Assembly: GCA_004151065.3 (NCBI GenBank)
Contig: NWUY0303919132.1
Coordinates: 1-12,496 of the forward strand
Direction: 5' to 3'
Source of the DNA: Larix sibirica
Taxonomy: Eukaryota; Streptophyta; Pinopsida; Pinales; Pinaceae
Length of the DNA stretch: 12,496 bases
The notes beneath the pieces are model-generated. The model ran no database searches. It saw only the letters and a list, made by a program, of their open reading frames with translations, and was not told the origin of the DNA. Below are positions 7,885-12,496 of the stretch, one piece after another; positions within the stretch are counted from its first letter, which is position 1, and each line of letters opens with the position of its first letter. Position numbers and translations under genes: made by a program.

Positions 7885-8344
7885 GTTGATTTGTATAATT
7901 TCGGCTTACCCTGGTCGCTTTCAGTTTAAGATAAATCAGCCAATGGTCGTTCCATCTCCATAAAACTTATTGCATATCATGTTATTCCTCTTTATTGAGA
8001 ACAATTTACAACAGTTCACACAACCAGGAGAAGGTACCCTTGACATTGTCCGCTGGTATGTGCTAACCAACAACAACGATGAGTAAGAAGAGCTGGAAAC
8101 GAAGGAGAAATGCAATATCCCAACTTAAAGTATATATGAATGAAAGAATTGTACATAACGATCTCAATCAAGCTTCTCCAAAATAGGGAATTACATCATG
8201 GCATTCAAACTGATGAGGCGGCATGAATTTCAGCGATCTTTTATCTTTGTGACGTATGGATTGAGTATTTGGAGTTGTATAGATTTGAAAGAGATACTAG
8301 ATGGAGATAAGGTAAACAAGTGAAAAAAAATAATAATAATCAAA
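7885..8344 (-). promoter_or_regulatory. 5' flank of the PPR gene
   Basis: Upstream DNA of the minus-strand PPR gene. In-frame stops just upstream show that the protein does not start earlier. No classical TATA box at a convincing distance is obvious, and PPR genes often lack one. A GGTAAGC donor-like site lies about 25 bases before the ATG, but no acceptor can be paired with it. A minus-strand 84-codon frame at 8230-8484 looks like chance. The far edge is set by where the LINE seems to begin. Confidence 0.4.
8323..8340. repeat. A-run and AAT microsatellite at possible LINE junction
   Basis: An A run passes directly into TAATAATAAT. A-rich stretches are common at LINE insertion points because target-primed reverse transcription prefers T-rich bottom strands, so this may be part of the 5' target-site duplication. 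The matching copy would lie beyond the right edge. Confidence 0.3.
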
Positions 8345-8790
8345 AGTGAATGAAGAGTGCGATGGCCCTGTTGTGGGGGCTTTGAGCGATGTTCAGATAG
8401 TTTGGGTGGTTTTTCTGCCAAATAGGTTGGCATCTTGAAGCACCTTGGAGTCCAGCTAGCTGCTTTGGTTAGCTCTAGTACCAATCAAGACATCAAAAAG
8501 TGGGAACATGTCTTTTTCCTTTAGCTAAATGCTTACCCTATTTCTGCAGAACACACCTCACTCTATTCTAATGGTTTTGGGGTTTTTTTGTGGCAGTACC
8601 TCCTTTTTAGATGGGCTTTTGGTTTTAGTTGGTACTTCTCTATTTCACTTCTAACCCTTTTTTTTCAATCTGTCCTGTGTTTTTTTGTCGGTACTAGGTT
8701 TTTTTGAGATTGTTTTCACCTTTCCTGGTGGCATTTTGGGGCTGAGTTGTTGTTAGTTGGTTCCCAATTTGGCATACCTGTCTTGATGTG
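8345..8790 (+). promoter_or_regulatory. Probable LINE 5' UTR
   Basis: This stretch precedes the ORF1 start on the same strand. The plus strand is rich in G and T with several T runs (around 8582, 8658, 8680 and 8700), unlike the PPR flank to its left. Plant L1 elements carry an internal promoter in their 5' UTR, so it may hold one. No specific box is recognisable. Confidence 0.4.
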
Positions 8791-10302
8791 ATGGACCCAG
8801 GGCAGCTCACGATTCCACACGTGGCTAGGGTTGGAGCGGATTTTTCGATCACTGGAAGGGATGGCAATGGAAAGGGTTTGTTTACAGGTTCCACTTATGG
8901 AACGAGGACTCCGTAGAGTGTTTCATCTCAGAAGTTATCTGGGAATGCCGCACGAAATAGACGCAGGTTAAAATCCTACAAGGCCCAGGAAGAATCAGCA
9001 GTATACTCCTTAATTGATGGCGTAAACATGGAAAGGGTGGAACTCTTGTCCTCGAGGGGTGTAGTGGGTCTTATTGAAGGGACAAAAGTCTCGCAGATAG
9101 AATTAGTGGAGTGACTTAACACCAACTGGACTCATGTTTTCGGGTTGCGTCCAAGAACCAACTTACTTTCTCGTGGATGGCTAGCCATTATATTCCCTGA
9201 TGAAGAGCTACTTACTTCGATTCTAAATCATACATGGTTGATTAAGGATGGCTCTTTGAACTTAAAAAGATGGCATGTTAATTTTAATCCTAAAACTGAA
9301 CAGATGCAGTCTAGGCACTTACGGGTGCTTTTACCTGGCTTTCCATTTGAGTTGTGGACACCGAACGTATTTGAAGGGTTGGGTAATTTATTGGGGAATT
9401 TCATTAGACTGGAGAAAAATATTATTTTCGGCATAAATAAGAAGATGGCATCCAGGCTAGTAGAGTTTAATGTTATTAAAGGGTTACCAGCTACTGTGGG
9501 CATTGTCTGGAGATATAAGGTCTTTAAACAAAAATTGGATTACAAAAACATACCCTTCAGGTGTTTTTACTGTCGAAATACTGGTCATGTTAAGGCAAAG
9601 TGTCCACTGCTATTTCACAGGGAGGATTCCAAGGCTCGGGTTCAGTCAGATTCTCTACATTGTCCTACCAGTCTGGTAAAGGATTCTACAAACAAGCCAA
9701 GTATGTGTTTAGATGAACCCTCAATTATTTATGAAGGGGCTTCGAAAGCATAATTAGATTTTTATCTCTCCATGGAGAAAGCCCTAGATTTACGTCTTGC
9801 CAAGACAAAACCCTTAGCTAGAAGTTTGTTAAATGATTTGAATTTTGTAGAAGTGGGTACTGAGTTGGCTCATCCTATTTTCCCTTCTAGTGTTAATTTT
9901 GGGTATCCTGTACAAGATGTGCCTTTGGACAATTGTTTTGTTCCTCTAGGGGATGTTGATACCACTAATTGTATTGGGGAATTTAAATCCCTCAATACAT
10001 TGGAGGATAAGTCGAGCCCTAATGCTTTTTCTTCTGCATTATTGTCCATGTCAAGTATCGATAATTCTCCACTTGAAATTTATGCTATAAACCCTAAACC
10101 CTCTGATGAATTGGTCATTCCGTCTATTAGATGTTTGAATGTGACTATCCACAGGAAGAAAAAGGTTAAAGAAAAAGATTGTGGAGATACTTTCATCCCC
10201 CTATCTAGACATCTTGAGAATGTAAACTCTGGAAGTATTTCGGCTGATCTAGCTACCCCTAGGACTCTTAGAGAAAATATGTCCCCTCAGAGGTTGACTT
10301 AA
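8791..10302 (+). pseudogene. LINE ORF1, nucleic-acid-binding protein, broken
   Basis: One frame runs from the ATG at 8791 (MDPGQLTIPHVAR) to a TAA at 10300-10302, interrupted by TAG at 8914, TGA at 9112 and TAA at 9751. About 9040-9520 encodes a DUF4283-like domain, including LLSRGWLAIIFPDEE and LRVLLPGFPFELW. A CX2CX4HX4C zinc knuckle (CFYCRNTGHVKAKC) lies at 9562-9603 with all four metal ligands kept. This pairing is the hallmark of plant L1 ORF1, which coats the element RNA. The C-terminal part (9772-10302) is Ser/Pro-rich and low in recognisable motifs, as usual. The stops at 8914 and 9751 could come from CAG or CAA, and the one at 9112 from TGG, judging by the neighbouring residues (ELVE*LNTNW). 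Confidence 0.85.
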
Positions 10303-10982
10303 TGTCAATTCTTTCTTTTTACATACATGGGATTGGTGGGGCTACAAAGGCTAGGGCCCTTATCAATTTTCTTAAATCTACTAGTCTTGATTGTTTTTTA
10401 AAACAGGAGACCATGTGTTCGGCTTCTCAAGCTATTGATTTCTTCTCCAAACATTGGTTAGGGTGGTATTTTAGTGCTATAGATTCTTGTGGTCGATCGG
10501 GTGGGTTACTGTCAGGTTGGAACCCGGTAACCATGTCTTTCCGTACCTACAAAACTATGGGTGGGCTTCTTATGAAAGGTCGTTTTCTGCCATGTGGCAC
10601 TAATCTGGCAATTCTGAATATGTATGCTCCTGATAGAGACAGGGAGACATAATGGAGATCTGTGGAACTATGTCAGCGGTTGAAGTATGGGGTCATTCTA
10701 TTCTGGTTGAAGTATTTTTTCAAAGGCATATTTCAGAGAACTCATTTAGTTGATATTTTACCTAGAAAATTGTGTCCTACATGGAGCAATAAGCTTACAG
10801 GTGTTGGATGTGTCAGCAAAAGACTAGATCGGTTTCTTTTTGTTGAATCTGTGGTTACAAATTTTATCAGGTATAGGACATGAGTTGAACACTCAACTAT
10901 TTCAGACCATTAAGCAATTGTTCTACAAATTGAAGATTTTCAGAACAAGGTAAATAGAACCTTTAATTTCAACAGTACTTGG
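10302..10982 (+). pseudogene. ORF2 apurinic-type endonuclease domain, damaged
   Basis: The domain opens MSILSFYIHGIGG, where intact plant L1s have a WN-R-G pattern, so the catalytic Asn is gone. The metal-binding Glu survives (KQET, residue 36). GRSGGLLSGW and LAILNMYAPD follow as usual. Between YAPD and PTWSN there are only about 50 residues and the expected GDFN motif is not visible, which points to an internal deletion near 10690-10740. SKRLDRFLF and the final ISDH (SDH at 10902-10910) are present. Three stops break it (10650, 10881 and 10911). It is clearly inactive. Confidence 0.8.
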
Positions 10983-11726
10983 TTGAGCAACATTGACTAT
11001 TGTAATATGGTCATAGGTTATTGGTCACGGGTTGAATTCCCTTCTACTCTGAATCCGGTGAATTCTTTGATTTTTAAACTCAAAGGTTTAAAGGAAAAAA
11101 CTAAAGAGTGGGAGAAGTTGAAAAAAGTGGGGGATCTGGCTGATCTTAACCTTTTAAAGTTACAAATTAAACAGCTTCATAAACTCAATTTGAATGGCAT
11201 TTTTTTTTAAGAAGATATATTGGAGATGCATGTTCTACAGAATAGACTTAATGATATTTTGAAGACCGAGGAAAGCTCGTGGAGACTTAAAATCCAGGCT
11301 TTATGGGTCGAGCTGGGCGACATCAATACTCGTTTTTTTCACAATTATACCTCACATAGGAGGAGTGTGAACTCTATTTGGTCTATATTTGATGGTATTG
11401 GTAATGAATTAACTAATCATAAGGATATTGAGGAGGCAACCCATAAACATTTCAAGCACCATTTTCGTGACCCAAATTCATCCAATATCGATGATCAGTT
11501 AAATGTTCTGAAACACTATCCCTCCTTTTTTACGACGAATGAGGATTGCAGGTTGGAAAACCTATCACGATGGAGGAAATCTTAAAGGTTTTAAAAGATT
11601 TCAAAAAGGAGAAGATCCCAAGTCTGGATGGTTGGTCGATTGACCTGTTTCTTACCTTTTTTTATATCATGGGACCAAATCTATGGAAAATGGTGGAATT
11701 CACAAGGGTGGAAGGTTGGATTGCCC

Positions 11727-12496
11727 AGAGGTTTAAATTCAACATTTTTTACTCTTATTCCTAAGAGAAACAAACCAAAGAGTTTTGATGACTTTAGGCC
11801 AATTGCGCTTTGTAACCTGGTGTACAAGCTGATCTCAAAGATCATTGCAAACAGGATAAAACCCTTTCTTTCAAAATGGATGTCTACAGAACAGTTCGAT
11901 TTTCTAGAAGACAGGAAGATCTTGGATGCTATAGGCATTACTCAGGAAGTTATGCATTTAGTAAAAACCAAAAACCAAAATGCCTTAATCTTAAAAATTG
12001 ATCTTGCAAAAGCATATGATCATGTAAATTGGGATTTCCTTAAACTAGTTCTTCTTCAGATTGGGTTGTCGAGCTTGGTGACAAATTGGATTATAGCATG
12101 TGTGATGTCAACGAATTACTTTGTTCTTATCAATGGGAATCCCACTCCTTTCTTCAAAAGTTATAGAGGAATTCGACAAGGCTGTCCTCTATCCCCTCTT
12201 TTATTTTTACTGGTGATTGAAGGACTTAATCTTTTGATTGGGGTTGCCAGGAATAGAAAAATTTTCAAAGGGGTAAAATTTGCAAAGAATTTGTCTATCA
12301 CTCACTTGCTTTTTGTTGACGATGTCATCATCTTCGGTTCAAATTCAGTGGATGAATGGAAGACCATATCAGATATTTTGACTCTCTTTTGCAATGCTTC
12401 TAAGATGCAAATCAGTCAAAACAAGTTTGTTTTCACAAGCAATTTGATAGACAATCTTGTCATGACTGAGGTATTAAATTTTCTTCCATATACTTC
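11727..12496 (+). CDS. ORF2 reverse transcriptase core, open but orphaned fragment
   Basis: From 11727 to the window edge one frame is open for 256 codons. The motifs appear in order: TLIPKRNKPKSFDDFRPIAL (fingers), STEQFDFLEDR, KIDLAKAYDHVNWDFL (motif A, catalytic Asp at 12000-12002), RGIRQGCPLSPLLFLL (motif B, 12165-12212), HLLFVDDVIIFG (motif C, Asp-Asp at 12318-12323), then LFCNASKMQISQNKFVF (motif D region). The usual FADD is FVDD here. All three catalytic aspartates are kept. The frame has no start of its own: it is cut off from the ORF2 start by the shift at about 11712-11729 and the earlier stops. It continues past the window edge. Confidence 0.9.

Larger units (their letters stand above)
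8345..12496 (+). mobile_element. Plant L1-type LINE, decayed, cut by window edge
   Basis: A non-LTR retrotransposon in the standard plant L1 order: 5' region, ORF1 with DUF4283-like domain and CCHC knuckle, then ORF2 with apurinic-type endonuclease and reverse transcriptase. The 3' part (rest of RT, RNase H, 3' UTR and A-tail) lies outside the window. ORF1 has three in-frame stops; ORF2 has four stops and two frameshifts, so this copy cannot encode intact proteins. It may still have been present long enough to affect the PPR promoter, since it starts less than about 0.9 kb upstream in the opposite direction. The left boundary is a guess from the change in sequence character; ORF1 at 8791 is the first firm landmark. 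Confidence 0.9.
10302..12496 (+). pseudogene. LINE ORF2 (endonuclease and reverse transcriptase), broken and partial
   Basis: ORF2 starts at the ATG at 10302-10304, overlapping the ORF1 TAA by one base. The frame holds through stops at 10650 (TAA), 10881 (TGA), 10911 (TAA) and 11208 (TAA). It shifts at about 11558-11561, where one A seems lost from a run (reading ...RLE then KPITMEEI), and shifts back at about 11712-11729. The order is endonuclease, linker (ELGDINTRFFHNYTSHRR at about 11311-11364), then RT fingers and palm. The window ends within the RT thumb/connection. The protein would nick target DNA and copy LINE RNA, but this copy cannot make it. Confidence 0.9.

Noticed and set aside
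8230-8484. 84-codon minus-strand frame upstream of the PPR gene
   Set aside because: It is low in complexity, with a hydrophobic Ile/Phe run from the AAT microsatellite and no recognisable family, and it straddles the likely LINE boundary.
9228-9503. 91-codon minus-strand frame inside LINE ORF1
   Set aside because: It is the antisense shadow of the DUF4283-like coding region.
10091-10102. Telomere-like CCCTAAACCCT
   Set aside because: It is less than two units and lies inside the LINE ORF1 reading frame (encoding NPKPSD), so it is chance.

Overview
The window looks like nuclear DNA of a seed plant with a large, repeat-rich genome. A gymnosperm would fit, but the sequence does not prove it. 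The reasons are a long intronless PPR-DYW gene (an organelle RNA-editing factor found in land plants), a plant L1-type LINE with a CCHC-knuckle ORF1, further retroelement debris, and long AT-rich stretches with no coding signal. Nothing bacterial, phage-like or CRISPR-like is present.

Layout from left to right. Positions 1-1100 hold no convincing gene, and the core of this stretch is extremely AT-rich. On the minus strand, 1107-1523 reads as a broken gag-like coding remnant. A primer-binding-site-like motif lies near 1946-1962, and a poly(A)-signal hairpin at 2088-2105. A broken plant-type RNase H domain, of the kind found at the end of plant LINE ORF2, lies at 2210-2720. Next come about four degenerate ~115-bp tandem repeats (2741-3160), a GTT/ATT microsatellite (3305-3340) and a polypurine-tract-like LTR boundary (3361-3380). 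I read 1-3.4 kb as decayed, probably nested minus-strand retroelements. Positions 3381-4709 contain no recognisable gene, only a 32-bp tandem duplication, a small hairpin and a possible LTR terminus.

The one intact gene is on the minus strand at 5584-7884. It encodes a 766-residue PLS-class PPR protein with nine uninterrupted 31-residue S-type repeats, then P-L-S-P-L2-S2, E1, E2 and a complete DYW cytidine-deaminase domain. Its 3' flank is 4710-5583 and its 5' flank is about 7885-8340.

A LINE starts in the opposite direction upstream of the PPR gene and runs to the right edge, where the window cuts it. ORF1 (8791-10302) has three in-frame stops. ORF2 (from 10302) overlaps the ORF1 stop by one base in a TAATG junction. 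It has four stops and two frameshifts, yet its reverse transcriptase catalytic region (11727-12496) is still one open frame with all catalytic aspartates. The LINE is therefore a decayed copy that cannot encode intact proteins. The PPR gene and the LINE are neighbours by insertion and do not form a pathway. I found no clear undescribed system. The most useful leads are the RNA target that can be read from the PPR repeats, and the odd arrangement of polypurine tract, RNase H fragment, poly(A) hairpin and primer-binding-site-like motif on the left.
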